Source of the DNA: an uncultured Pelagibacteraceae bacterium
GTDB taxonomy: Bacteria; Pseudomonadota; Alphaproteobacteria; Pelagibacterales; Pelagibacteraceae
Assembly (NCBI GenBank): GCA_902604065.1
Contig: CACKXF010000011.1
Span: 1-39,846 of the forward strand
Length of the DNA: 39,846 nucleotides
Direction: 5' to 3'
Part shown: piece by piece, positions 1 through 9,079 of the stretch
How the letters are laid out: each line of letters opens with the position of its first letter
Position numbering within the stretch: the stretch's first letter is position 1
The notes under the pieces: model-generated
The model's database searches: none
What the model saw: the letters and a program-made list of their open reading frames with translations, nothing else
Told to the model about the DNA's origin: nothing
Translations under genes and position numbers: made by a program

Positions 1-1035
1 TTTCCCGAAGCTTACATGCGCAATGAGATTGTAATTAAGAATGGATCTCTCGATCAGTTTTTAATGTCTTTAGTGGAAAATTTAGGAAGAGATGAGATAA
101 CTGCTGCAAGTTATCTCTCAAAAAAAACTTTTGAAATCTTTAGATTTTTCTCAAACTTTAATCTGCCAGGCAAATCCAGAAAAAATGTTGAACATCATTA
201 TGATATTGGTGGTGAAAAGGGAGAAAAGTTATACGATATTTTTCTTGATAAAAAACACAGACAATATTCCTGTGGATATTGGAAAAAAGATACTGAAACT
301 TTAGAGGATGCACAACAAAATAAAATTGATCATATTATAAAAAAGTTAGATATAAAAAATGGTCAAAAAGTTTTAGATGTAGGTTGTGGTTGGGGTGGTA
401 TGGCCCTTGAGCTTGCAAGACAGAAAGGATGTGAAGTAACCGGAATATCTTTAAGTAAAAATCAAATTAATTATTGTAAAAAAAAAGCAAAAGAACTCGG
501 TCTTGATAATCAAGTTTCTTTCAAGCTCGCAGATTACAGAGAAATTATGGGAAAATACGATAGAATTTACTCAGTTGGCATGTTTGAACATGTAGGTAGA
601 AAATTTTATAATAAATTTTTTAAAACTATAAATAAACTACTTAAAAAAGATGGCTCTTTTTTATTACACACTATCGGAGTTGTAGACAAACCTACTCCTC
701 CTAATGAATTTATAAACAAATATATCTTTCCAGGAGGTATTTGTCCTTCATTAAGTCAAATAGTAAAATCTATAGAAAAAACAGGATTAATCGTTGCAGA
801 CACCGAAACATTGATACGTCATTATGATAAAACCCTTTTAAGTTGGTTAGAGAGATTTACGGCTAAAAAGGATTTAGTAAAAGATATGTTTGATGAAAAA
901 TTTGTGAAAATGTGGTCTTTTTATTTAGCAAGTTGTGCTGCAGCGTTTAGATACAGAGACTTAGTGGTATTTCAATTACAAATTGTGAAAAATTTTGATT
1001 CTGCACACCCCACAAGAGACTATATATATTCCTAA
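1..1035 (+). CDS. Cyclopropane-fatty-acyl-phospholipid synthase family SAM methyltransferase, 5' end outside window
   Basis: Frame is open upstream of the listed ATG (FPEAY-MRNE, resembling the GEAYM segment of Cfa proteins). SAM-binding VLDVGCGWGG, HYDIG and MFEHVG motifs. Confidence 0.9.
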   Translation, partial: FPEAYMRNEIVIKNGSLDQFLMSLVENLGRDEITAASYLSKKTFEIFRFFSNFNLPGKSRKNVEHHYDIGGEKGEKLYDIFLDKKHRQYSCGYWKKDTETLEDAQQNKIDHIIKKLDIKNGQKVLDVGCGWGGMALELARQKGCEVTGISLSKNQINYCKKKAKELGLDNQVSFKLADYREIMGKYDRIYSVGMFEHVGRKFYNKFFKTINKLLKKDGSFLLHTIGVVDKPTPPNEFINKYIFPGGICPSLSQIVKSIEKTGLIVADTETLIRHYDKTLLSWLERFTAKKDLVKDMFDEKFVKMWSFYLASCAAAFRYRDLVVFQLQIVKNFDSAHPTRDYIYS

Positions 1036-1061
1036 AAACTGGTATTTAATTAATATCGGTT

Positions 1062-2246
1062 ATGAAAAAAAAAAAGAAAAAGAAAAAAATTAGAATAAAA
1101 TCGAAAATTAAAAGAAATACAAAAAAATTCAAAAAAATCAAGAGGAAGAATAAGCGTTCATTAAAAAAAAAACCAAAAAAAATTAAAAAAAACTTTCGAC
1201 GTAAAAAAAAATTTAAAACAAAAAAACGTTTAATTCTTAGAAAGTCCAAAAGTTCAAAAGAATTTTTTAGAAAAATTATTAGATTACGAGAAAAATTTAA
1301 ATTTAATATAAAATTAGACTTTAATATTGATAAAGCTTTGCAAAGTTTTTTTCAAGGAATAGCAGATAAAATTAATTCGTTCAAACAAGTTGTAGAAGAG
1401 GAGAGAGAGAAGAAAAAATTAGAAGTATTAAAAAGAATGAAACGAGAAAAGGAAGAGATTATCCGTAAAAACAAATTATTAAAACAAGAAGAATTAAAGC
1501 TTAAAAAAAATGAAGTTAAGGAAGAAATTAAATTAAACAAAGAGAGAAAAATTGAATTACGGAAATTTATAAGAGAAGAGCAAGCGCAAGTAAGAAAAGA
1601 GCAAGCAGAAAAGCAAAGATTGTTTTATGAAAAGATAAAATTAGAGAAGAAGATAGATCAATTTAGAAAAAGAGAGGCTTTAGAAATAAAAAACTTAGAA
1701 AAATTTGTTTTAAAACAAGAAAGAGAAAATTATGAAGAGGTTCAAGAAAGAATAGAAAAAATTAAATTAAAATACCAGGCCATAAGAGATCAAAAAATTA
1801 GAGAAAGAATTGAGCAATTAGGTATTGAGGTATCTGACCAGGACACTAGAGCAGACTTGCTAGAAAAAGAAAGACAATTTAATATAGCAAGAGAGAAAAT
1901 TGAAAATAATCTTGAAAGTTATTTCAGGTCAATGTCCTCTTGCGTATTTCAATTGAATCGTAGGTGGTTACCAAAAAAAATGTCGTTACTTAGAGTAATT
2001 GATAGACGATATGAAACATCAGAAATATTTATTAAGTTAGATGAAGAGAATGATGAAAACTGGATTATGTTGGTATATTTAAAAGATAATGATCCAAATT
2101 CTAATATTGTTGTTGAAGACAAAACTAACCCGGCAAAAAATTTGTCCAATGAATACAAGCCAAATGAAATTTTTAAATTTTCAGACTCTCTAGTAGACTC
2201 TCTTACTTCTATGATTGATAGAGAGTATAAAAAAAAATTAAACTAA
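1062..2246 (+). CDS. Hypothetical protein with very basic Lys/Arg-rich N-terminus, long charged coiled coil and small C-terminal domain
   Basis: 394-aa ORF; 39 of the first 60 residues are K/R; central E/K/R-rich coiled-coil-like section; C-terminal part has ordinary mixed composition. The stop shares 4 bp with the convergent gene. Confidence 0.75.
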   Translation: MKKKKKKKKIRIKSKIKRNTKKFKKIKRKNKRSLKKKPKKIKKNFRRKKKFKTKKRLILRKSKSSKEFFRKIIRLREKFKFNIKLDFNIDKALQSFFQGIADKINSFKQVVEEEREKKKLEVLKRMKREKEEIIRKNKLLKQEELKLKKNEVKEEIKLNKERKIELRKFIREEQAQVRKEQAEKQRLFYEKIKLEKKIDQFRKREALEIKNLEKFVLKQERENYEEVQERIEKIKLKYQAIRDQKIRERIEQLGIEVSDQDTRADLLEKERQFNIAREKIENNLESYFRSMSSCVFQLNRRWLPKKMSLLRVIDRRYETSEIFIKLDEENDENWIMLVYLKDNDPNSNIVVEDKTNPAKNLSNEYKPNEIFKFSDSLVDSLTSMIDREYKKKLN

Positions 2247-3292
2247 TCTAAAATCTCAGATAATTTTTTTACCTGACCAATATTAAAAATGATTGCATCT
2301 TCATCTTCAAAACCAAATTTTTGAGCATTTTTCTTAAATCTTTTTGGGGGCTCCATAATTGGTTCTAATGAAAGAACTACAGTTCCCCAATGCATTCCAA
2401 TAACTTTTCTACTTTTAAGATCTTTAGCTAGACTTAAAGCTTCTTCCGGATTCGTGTGATAAACAGATTTATCTTTTTTTGGCATTATTGGAAAAAAATT
2501 ATAAGCCCCGATATTTATAAAAGTAATATCAATAGGACCATACTTATTTCCAAGATCTTTATATATATTTCCTATACCCGTATCGCATGCAAATAAAATT
2601 TTTTTATTTTTATACTCAATTAAATAATTGCCCCATAAAGTTTTGTTAGTATCAAAAAGACTTCTTTTAGACCAATGAACTGCTGGTAAAAGCGTAATTT
2701 GTAATTCATCATTTATTTCAATTTTTTGGTACCAATCCAATTCATTCACATCTTTAAAACGATTAAAATATTTTGCTAATTTTAAAGGAGTGATTACCTT
2801 CGCGCTTTTATGTGGAAAATTTCTAACAGCACTTACATCAAGATGATCGTAATGGTTATGTGTCAAAAGAAGAATATCTGTTTTAGGAATCTCCTCTAAC
2901 TTTATAGCTGGATCCACATACCTCTTTGGACCGAAAATCAATGGTCCTGTATTTTTTGAGAATAGAGGATCTGTAATAATAGTATTTTCACCTAATTTTA
3001 TTAAAAAAGTTGCGTGTCCTATCCATGCAACATAATCATTATTTAAATTTTCATTTAAATCTCTTAAAACTTTACTTCTCGGAACCACATGTTCTTTGGG
3101 AAAAGTAAGCTTTATTTTTTTTCTTTCCTCGTTAAAAATTTTGTAAGACCATTTCACATTAGGGTCTCTTTTTGGCGATCCTTCCGGGTTTCTAAAAGTC
3201 CCATCCGCTAAGTGGTGATAAGGTTTTTCTGCCATAAGGTTAGTTGAAAGTATTATATTTATTATAAGAAAATAGACTGAAAATAATTTCAT
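2243..3292 (-). CDS. MBL-fold metal-dependent hydrolase (NAPE-PLD/UlaG-like), probably exported
   Basis: N-terminal signal-like segment; LLTHNHYDHLD metal-binding motif; WIGHATFLI; HWGT near the C-terminus. Confidence 0.85.
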   Translation of the reverse strand: MKLFSVYFLIINIILSTNLMAEKPYHHLADGTFRNPEGSPKRDPNVKWSYKIFNEERKKIKLTFPKEHVVPRSKVLRDLNENLNNDYVAWIGHATFLIKLGENTIITDPLFSKNTGPLIFGPKRYVDPAIKLEEIPKTDILLLTHNHYDHLDVSAVRNFPHKSAKVITPLKLAKYFNRFKDVNELDWYQKIEINDELQITLLPAVHWSKRSLFDTNKTLWGNYLIEYKNKKILFACDTGIGNIYKDLGNKYGPIDITFINIGAYNFFPIMPKKDKSVYHTNPEEALSLAKDLKSRKVIGMHWGTVVLSLEPIMEPPKRFKKNAQKFGFEDEDAIIFNIGQVKKLSEILD

Positions 3293-3462
3293 TAATTTTT
3301 TTTATTTTTTGTTTTATCATTTATTTTTTTTCCATATTCCTTTATTTTTTCCCACTCATTTGATGTTTTCGAATCGCTCTCAGCTTTTTTGCTTATGAGT
3401 AAAGGTAGCACAATTAATATTCCAAATATTAAAATGATAGCAATAATAAGGGATAATGACAT
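3292..3462 (-). CDS. Small single-TM protein (56 aa), MSLSLIIAIILIFGILIVLPLLISKKAESDSKTSNEWEKIKEYGKKINDKTKNKKN
   Basis: My manual translation; below the size cutoff of the supplied track. Its stop overlaps the start of the MBL gene (TAATG, 1-nt overlap). Confidence 0.6.
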   Translation of the reverse strand: MSLSLIIAIILIFGILIVLPLLISKKAESDSKTSNEWEKIKEYGKKINDKTKNKKN

Positions 3463-3502
3463 TATCCCTTATTAGCACACTTTTGTTTTTTTTATAAATA
3501 AT

Positions 3503-3706
3503 TTAACTATTTAAACAATGTTTTTTATTGATTCTCTTATCAAAGTCCTTGATTGCTTCTTTTGAGACAAACCAGATAAAAGAGGACTCTTGAATCTGTT
3601 TTGAGTCCGCAACAGTACATTTTTTGCCTAATTTTATTTTTGCTACATTACCACTGGCACAGTTTGTCAACATAAGCAGTAAAGCTGCAATTGATAGTAT
3701 TTTCAT
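3503..3706 (-). CDS. Small predicted lipoprotein
   Basis: 67 aa; hydrophobic leader followed by lipobox-like LTNC. Confidence 0.6.
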   Translation of the reverse strand: MKILSIAALLLMLTNCASGNVAKIKLGKKCTVADSKQIQESSFIWFVSKEAIKDFDKRINKKHCLNS

Positions 3707-3817
3707 AATACTTTACTTAAATATAAATTTGGCAAATAGGTTGTCGTAAAATTGTTCAAAATAAGAGTAATATTATAGTAAGTTGAAGTTATAACAATAA
3801 ATACATATATTCTTGGA

Positions 3818-4207
3818 ATGGATCACAAATTCAAAGTTAGAATATATTATGAGGATACTGATGCAGGACAAGTAGTATTCTATGCTAATTATTTTAAATT
3901 TACTGAGAGGGCTAGAACAGAACTTATCTATGAAAAACTAAAACTCAAACACCTAGAATTGAAAGATAAATTTGATGTCATTTTTGTGGTTAAGTCTTTG
4001 TCATGCAAATATATAGCACCAGCTAAATTTGAAGATGATTTACTGGTTGTTACAAAAATTTTAGAAAAAACCCCGGTGAGATTGATGTTTGAACAGAATA
4101 TAGAAAAAGCTAATAAACTGATTTTTAAATCTACAATTGAACTAGCGGTAGTTTCTTCAAAAGGTAAAATTACTAAGCTGCCAGACGAACTTTTGTCCTT
4201 AATTTAA
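3818..4207 (+). CDS. ybgC: YbgC-type acyl-CoA thioesterase (4HBT hotdog fold)
   Basis: RIYYEDTDAGQVVFYANYFKFTERAR matches the YbgC signature (YxxDTDxxGxVYxxxYxxxxERAR). Confidence 0.9.
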   Translation: MDHKFKVRIYYEDTDAGQVVFYANYFKFTERARTELIYEKLKLKHLELKDKFDVIFVVKSLSCKYIAPAKFEDDLLVVTKILEKTPVRLMFEQNIEKANKLIFKSTIELAVVSSKGKITKLPDELLSLI

Positions 4208-4260
4208 TTTTTTATTAAATGCTAGCTTGTAATTTTCAAAAAAATTGTTAAAAATATTCT

Positions 4261-4743
4261 GTGAAAGCAAATTCTCCAAATAAAGTAGCTATTATAATGG
4301 GTAGTAAAAATGACTATCCTGTAATGAGAGATTGTGAGCAAATTTTAAAAAAATTTAAGGTTAAAAATGAAGTTTTAATTGTAAGCGCACATAGAACTCC
4401 AGAAAGACTTTTTAAATTTGCAAAAAATGCACATAAAAATTATTCCGTTATTTGTGCTGGAGCAGGACGAGCGGCCCACCTAGCGGGAATGTGTGCTTCT
4501 TTAACAAAAATCCCAGTAATTGGAGTTCCGATCAAAGATAAAAAGACCGACGGAATTTCTGCTCTATTTTCAGTTTCAGAAATGCCAAATGGAATACCGG
4601 TAGCTACTACTGCTATTAATGGAGCACTGAATGCTGGATTACTCGCAATTTCAATAATTGCATTACAAGACAAAAAAGTCAGACTTAAACTTGAAAGTTA
4701 TAGAGTTAAACAAACTAAATCTGTGAAAAAAAAACCAAGATAA
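4261..4743 (+). CDS. purE: N5-carboxyaminoimidazole ribonucleotide mutase
   Basis: IIMGSKNDYPVM, SAHRTPERL, GAGRAAHLAGM; GTG start; directly precedes purK. Confidence 0.95.
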   Translation: MKANSPNKVAIIMGSKNDYPVMRDCEQILKKFKVKNEVLIVSAHRTPERLFKFAKNAHKNYSVICAGAGRAAHLAGMCASLTKIPVIGVPIKDKKTDGISALFSVSEMPNGIPVATTAINGALNAGLLAISIIALQDKKVRLKLESYRVKQTKSVKKKPR

Positions 4744-5790
4744 ATGTCAAAATTTATTCGTTTAGGAGTAATTGGTGGAGGTCAACTAGGTTCGCTTTTA
4801 TGCACCGCTGCAAAAAAGTTAAAAGTGGAAACAATTGTTCTATCAGATGACAAAGATGGCCCAGCACAAAAATTTTGTGATCATTTTATTTATAGTAAAT
4901 ATGAAAATAATGAAAAATTAAAAGAATTTATCAGCAAAGTTGACGTTGTAACCTATGAATTTGAAAATATTCCTTTTAATTTTTTGAACTTAATTGAAAA
5001 AGAGAAAAAAGTTTTACCTTATCCAAAAATTAATAAAATTGCTCAAAATAGAAAACTTGAAAAGACTTTTGTTAATAAACTAGGAATTAATACAACGAAT
5101 TGGGTTTACATAAAATCAGCTGAAGATATAAAAAAAAATCAACAACTACTACCAGGAATACTTAAGTCAAACACACTAGGTTACGATGGTAAAGGTCAAT
5201 TTGTTATTAATTCTTTAGATGATGTAAAACAAAATTGGTGTTTTACATCTGATTATATTTTAGAAAAAAAAGTTAATTTAAAAAAAGAAATTTCAGTTGT
5301 AATTGCTAGATATATAGACGGTACATTATCATATTATGAACCTATCGAGAATGTTCATAAAGATCAGATTTTATATAAATCAAAAATACCTGCTGATATA
5401 AGTGATAAAATTTTTAAAGATGCAATTAATAATGCAAAAAAAATTGCAGAAAATTTTTCATATATAGGTGTTCTAACTGTAGAATTTTTTATTACAGAAA
5501 ATGATGAATTATTGGTAAATGAAATCGCTCCACGTTTTCACAACTCAGGCCATCTTACTATTGAAGCATTTAATATCTCTCAATTTGAAAATCATATTAG
5601 AGCAGTTTGTGATTTAGGGTCAAAACCTATTAAAAAAATTTCAAATGCAGAAATGTACAATGTTTTAGGTTTTGAAATTCAGGATTTTAAAAAAAAAGCT
5701 TTTAAGAAAAATGAATTTTTTCATGACTATTTAAAGAAAGAACCCAGGGCAGGAAGAAAAATGGGTCATCTTACAATATTTAAAGATTAA
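4744..5790 (+). CDS. purK: N5-carboxyaminoimidazole ribonucleotide synthase
   Basis: GVIGGGQLGSLL, ATP-grasp LKSNTLGYDGKGQ, NEIAPRFHNSGHLTIEA. Confidence 0.95.
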   Translation: MSKFIRLGVIGGGQLGSLLCTAAKKLKVETIVLSDDKDGPAQKFCDHFIYSKYENNEKLKEFISKVDVVTYEFENIPFNFLNLIEKEKKVLPYPKINKIAQNRKLEKTFVNKLGINTTNWVYIKSAEDIKKNQQLLPGILKSNTLGYDGKGQFVINSLDDVKQNWCFTSDYILEKKVNLKKEISVVIARYIDGTLSYYEPIENVHKDQILYKSKIPADISDKIFKDAINNAKKIAENFSYIGVLTVEFFITENDELLVNEIAPRFHNSGHLTIEAFNISQFENHIRAVCDLGSKPIKKISNAEMYNVLGFEIQDFKKKAFKKNEFFHDYLKKEPRAGRKMGHLTIFKD

Positions 5791-6588
5791 TTATTGAATA
5801 GTTATTCTAAACATTTTCCTGTCGCCATTAAATGTTGTTGCAGCGTGAAGCATAGAACGATTTGACCATAGAGCTATGTCACCTTTCTTCCAACCAAAAC
5901 TAAATGAAAAATCTTTTTTAATTTGATGAGATGATAAATAATTAATTAATTCCTGCTGCTCTGACGTCAAATCAACTATTCCAACAACATGACCAGGTGA
6001 GCAATAAATTGTTTTTCTGCCTTCAATAGATTGAACTAATTTATGTTCAGACTTTATTTCTTTTGTACCACTAGTGCCATGATCTACCATCCTTAATTCT
6101 CGTGTTTGTGCTATTTTTCCTTGAGAAGAAAAAATACCTTTTAAATTTTCAATCTTATCTTTCATATCTTTTGGTAGTGCTTCATAAGCAAGAAATTGGT
6201 TATAAAATAGAGTGTTTCCTTTTCCTTCATCAGGAACTTCAATTGCTTGTAAAAAAGTAAATCTAGGAGGATTTTCTAAATAGGAAGAGTCTGTGTGAGG
6301 ACCTTCTCCAAAACTTTTTCCAGTATCAGTTTTTTTTCTCTCTATGACGTAAATATCTTTATAATCATTGTGCGGTTTCAGCATAGGATATTTCGCTGGA
6401 GTCCCGAAATTTGATGAAAAATTGATATACTCTGAGGGATTTAGGTTTTGATTTTTAAAAAAAAGTACTCCATAGTTGTTGAGTAAATTTTTTATTTCGT
6501 CAATTTGTTCTTTTTTTACAGTTTTTAAGTCAGTATAGATAAAGCATCCGACTTTATTGTTTGTTGCTTCAAATTTTATTTCAGTCAT
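5791..6588 (-). CDS. TauD/TfdA-family Fe(II)/2-oxoglutarate-dependent dioxygenase
   Basis: HTDSSYLENPPRFTFLQA (HxD), LWSNRSMLHAAT and RMFRITIQ near the C-terminus. Confidence 0.85.
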   Translation of the reverse strand: MTEIKFEATNNKVGCFIYTDLKTVKKEQIDEIKNLLNNYGVLFFKNQNLNPSEYINFSSNFGTPAKYPMLKPHNDYKDIYVIERKKTDTGKSFGEGPHTDSSYLENPPRFTFLQAIEVPDEGKGNTLFYNQFLAYEALPKDMKDKIENLKGIFSSQGKIAQTRELRMVDHGTSGTKEIKSEHKLVQSIEGRKTIYCSPGHVVGIVDLTSEQQELINYLSSHQIKKDFSFSFGWKKGDIALWSNRSMLHAATTFNGDRKMFRITIQ

Positions 6589-6611
6589 AGAAAATTTTAA
6601 ACTAAATTATA

Positions 6612-7247
6612 TCAATTTGGCAATGGGTTAATTAGCTCTTTATAATTATTTTTTGGGTTATTAATCTCAAGTCCTATTTGATAATAATCGAGCTTAGGTG
6701 GCTTGATAGATTGTAAAACCTCATAGGCATTGTTTTTTAGATTCAAATAGTCATTTATCTTAGATTTATTTATTATTAATGGTTGACGGTTGTGAATCTT
6801 AGAATTGTCACCATCTGCTTCTCTTGTGATAATGCTAAATTGATTATTTTCAAAAACTCCAGCAAAATACATTAAGTCATTTTCATTTTTAAATTTAAAA
6901 CAATATGGAATTTTTTTATTTTCTTCAGATTTTGACCATTCATAAAAATAACTACAAGGTACCAACAATCTATTTTTCGAAATTAATTTTTTAAAATAGG
7001 GTTTGGTCAAACTTTCAAATCTTGTATTATGTAGGCGTCTAAAACCCTCTTTATCTTTAGCCCAACCAGGTAAAATACTCCAATGACAAAGCTCTAAAGC
7101 ACGTCCGTTGCTGTATTTTTTTATTACGGCTACTTCTTGTCCAGGACTTATATTAAAATTATTTATGTTATCTACTTTTCCAATTACAGTTTTAACTATA
7201 TCCGAAGTTGCCTTAATTATATTGGTTTGAGCAAATCTTCCACACAT
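6612..7247 (-). CDS. SRAP-domain protein (YedK/HMCES family)
   Basis: Starts MCGRFAQ (catalytic Cys2); RLHNTRFESL; RLLVPCSYFYEW; ITREADGDNSKIHNRQPLII. Confidence 0.93.
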   Translation of the reverse strand: MCGRFAQTNIIKATSDIVKTVIGKVDNINNFNISPGQEVAVIKKYSNGRALELCHWSILPGWAKDKEGFRRLHNTRFESLTKPYFKKLISKNRLLVPCSYFYEWSKSEENKKIPYCFKFKNENDLMYFAGVFENNQFSIITREADGDNSKIHNRQPLIINKSKINDYLNLKNNAYEVLQSIKPPKLDYYQIGLEINNPKNNYKELINPLPN

Positions 7248-7254
7248 TGAAAAC

Positions 7255-7701
7255 TTATTTTACAAATTCTTTTATTCTTTCTAAAGTTGACTTGACTGGA
7301 CCGTCATATTCTATTGAATAAGAATTAGTTCTTGTAAGGACATCAATACCCTTTGTAAAAATAAAAATAAAAAACAATATAAAAAAAACAACAAATATTT
7401 TTGCTGGATTATAATTTCCTGTTTCAAATACACTTTTTTGTTCGACTTTAGCTTTGTGAAAAAATTTAAAAGTAATATATACAGCTATTATTAATCCTAT
7501 ATGTGCTAGCACTACTCCGGCCCAACCCCATATAAAACTAGTTAAACTAAATACGTATAGACTGAAAACAGTTGACCATACAAAAGATAATACAATTAAA
7601 ATTTGAAGCCTAACAGTTTTTGGAAGCGATCTTAAATCATTCTTTGAATCGTCAAACATAATATTTGCACAAGATATCATCCAATTTTTTATACTTTCCA
7701 T
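7255..7701 (-). CDS. Hypothetical integral membrane protein
   Basis: 148-aa ORF with several hydrophobic segments. Confidence 0.6.
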   Translation of the reverse strand: MESIKNWMISCANIMFDDSKNDLRSLPKTVRLQILIVLSFVWSTVFSLYVFSLTSFIWGWAGVVLAHIGLIIAVYITFKFFHKAKVEQKSVFETGNYNPAKIFVVFFILFFIFIFTKGIDVLTRTNSYSIEYDGPVKSTLERIKEFVK

Positions 7702-7737
7702 AATTAATTTATATACTTTTTAGATAAAAATTAAAAT

Positions 7738-8313
7738 TTATAATTTTCTAGCTAAATCTCTTACTCTGTTCATGTAACTTTTAAACTTCTCCTGCGACAT
7801 TCCAGGTAATACCTCATAAAATCTTATATAACTAGTTTTCATCCCTCCTAGCTTCAAAACTCCTGCTTTAATTCTTCTAAAAGGAATATTTTGAAACCAA
7901 GTTTGTATTGAAAACCAATTACCACCATAGGTCATAGACATAATTGCTTTTTTATTTTTCATTGCTCCAGCCACTGGATAACCCCAATTACCAACTAATC
8001 TTTTAAAAGAAAAGAACCATTTAGGAGCAAGCACAAGATCTATCCAGTTTTCTAAAATTGCCGTAGCTCTTAAATTGTAGCAAGGAGATATCATGAATAA
8101 AACATCACTTTTCTCTAATCTTTTTCTATAATCTAAAATTTGTGTACTAGGCTCAGATCCGTCGTAAAAAGGCATAGGTTTTTCTTCATGTAAATTTACC
8201 AGATCAATCTCGTGACCTAATTTTTTTGCCTCTGAACAAAAGGTATCTCTAATTTCTTGATTGAAACTTTTATTTATATTGTGATGTCCATAAACAACAA
8301 ATATTCTACTCAT
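7738..8313 (-). CDS. Flavodoxin-fold NAD(P)H oxidoreductase (NQO1/KefF-like)
   Basis: IFVVYGHHNINKSFNQ, DVLFMISPCYN..ATAILENWIDLVL, GGNWFS. Confidence 0.85.
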   Translation of the reverse strand: MSRIFVVYGHHNINKSFNQEIRDTFCSEAKKLGHEIDLVNLHEEKPMPFYDGSEPSTQILDYRKRLEKSDVLFMISPCYNLRATAILENWIDLVLAPKWFFSFKRLVGNWGYPVAGAMKNKKAIMSMTYGGNWFSIQTWFQNIPFRRIKAGVLKLGGMKTSYIRFYEVLPGMSQEKFKSYMNRVRDLARKL

Positions 8314-8326
8314 TTACTCCTTTTAC

Positions 8327-8578
8327 TTATTTTTTTTTAAAATATCTAATTATTTCTTGTACTCTAATAAACTTAATTCCAAAAACAAACCCTAAACCAA
8401 TGCCATACCATACAGCTCCTGCTAAACCATATCCATCTATACTAATATCAACTTCATAATAGGTTTGAATTTTTCTAACAAAATAATAAAAAATTAAAGA
8501 ACCAATAAACCCATTAATAAAAAAAAATTTATTTATCCTTTTCAATTTTGTCCTTCCAAAAAAAGACTCCTGTACCAC
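8327..8578 (-). CDS. Small hypothetical membrane protein; start uncertain (TTG at 8545 is an alternative)
   Basis: Hydrophobic ORF. The listed ATG overlaps the 3' end of the next gene and no internal ATG exists. Confidence 0.45.
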   Translation of the reverse strand: MVQESFFGRTKLKRINKFFFINGFIGSLIFYYFVRKIQTYYEVDISIDGYGLAGAVWYGIGLGFVFGIKFIRVQEIIRYFKKK

Positions 8579-8681
8579 CCCCTATTAATATAGCAGATAC
8601 TATCCATGCTGATTCGTGCTTTACAAATATAGTTATTACCCCTGCTATCACTAGAAGCACACCTAAATGTCTATTTTTCAT
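8529..8681 (-). CDS. Small hypothetical membrane protein (50 aa), start trimmed from the track's 8759
   Basis: MKNRHLGVLLVIAGVITIFVKHESAWIVSAILIGGGTGVFFWKDKIEKDK; the internal ATG gives a compact two-TM-like protein. Confidence 0.5.
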   Translation of the reverse strand: MKNRHLGVLLVIAGVITIFVKHESAWIVSAILIGGGTGVFFWKDKIEKDK

Positions 8682-8804
8682 AATTAATCCTATATTGACT
8701 TTTATGAAGGTTATACAATAGAATTGAAATACCATCCACATGGTCAGAAAGTGGCTCATCTACATGAGTTAAAAGTAGGTTGAATAAACAAACAAGGAGT
8801 ATGC

Positions 8805-8996
8805 ATGGATAGACATACAAAATTGTTAAAAGAATTCAGCCTAAAAAAAACACAGGCTGAACTTTTAAACAAGCTAAGAAAATCCAGAAAAGCCATCGAT
8901 ACAGGCAAGTCAGGTACTTTTGGTTATAGATTAAAGCAAGGTACTAATGCTGGAAAAGTTCTTAAACATTTAAAAAAGACCTCGGATAACATTTAA
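8805..8996 (+). CDS. Small basic hypothetical protein (63 aa)
   Basis: AAGGAG ribosome-binding site just upstream and hairpin terminator just downstream. Confidence 0.65.
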   Translation: MDRHTKLLKEFSLKKTQAELLNKLRKSRKAIDTGKSGTFGYRLKQGTNAGKVLKHLKKTSDNI

Positions 8997-9004
8997 CTCT
9001 TGTA

Positions 9005-9025
9005 GGGGCAGGACTATACTGCCCC
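9005..9025 (+). terminator. Terminator-like hairpin
   Basis: GGGGCAG (9005-9011) / CTGCCCC (9019-9025) perfect 7-bp stem with 7-nt loop, followed by a short weak T tract, 9 nt after the stop codon. Confidence 0.65.
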
Positions 9026-9079
9026 TTAATCAAATAATTTAATAGCCAAATTCTATTTTTAATTATAAAAAAGATCTAT

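Noticed and set aside
1046-1249. Minus-strand 67-aa very Phe/Leu-rich ORF
   Set aside because: Pure antisense of the A-rich Lys tail gene; composition artefact of poly-T codons.
4440-4673. Minus-strand 77-aa ORF inside purE
   Set aside because: Antisense to an unambiguous PurE; no ribosome-binding site or family resemblance.
8529-8759. Full 76-aa version of the small membrane ORF
   Set aside because: The first 26 residues look like out-of-frame sequence through a promoter-like region; the internal ATG at 8681 gives a cleaner protein.
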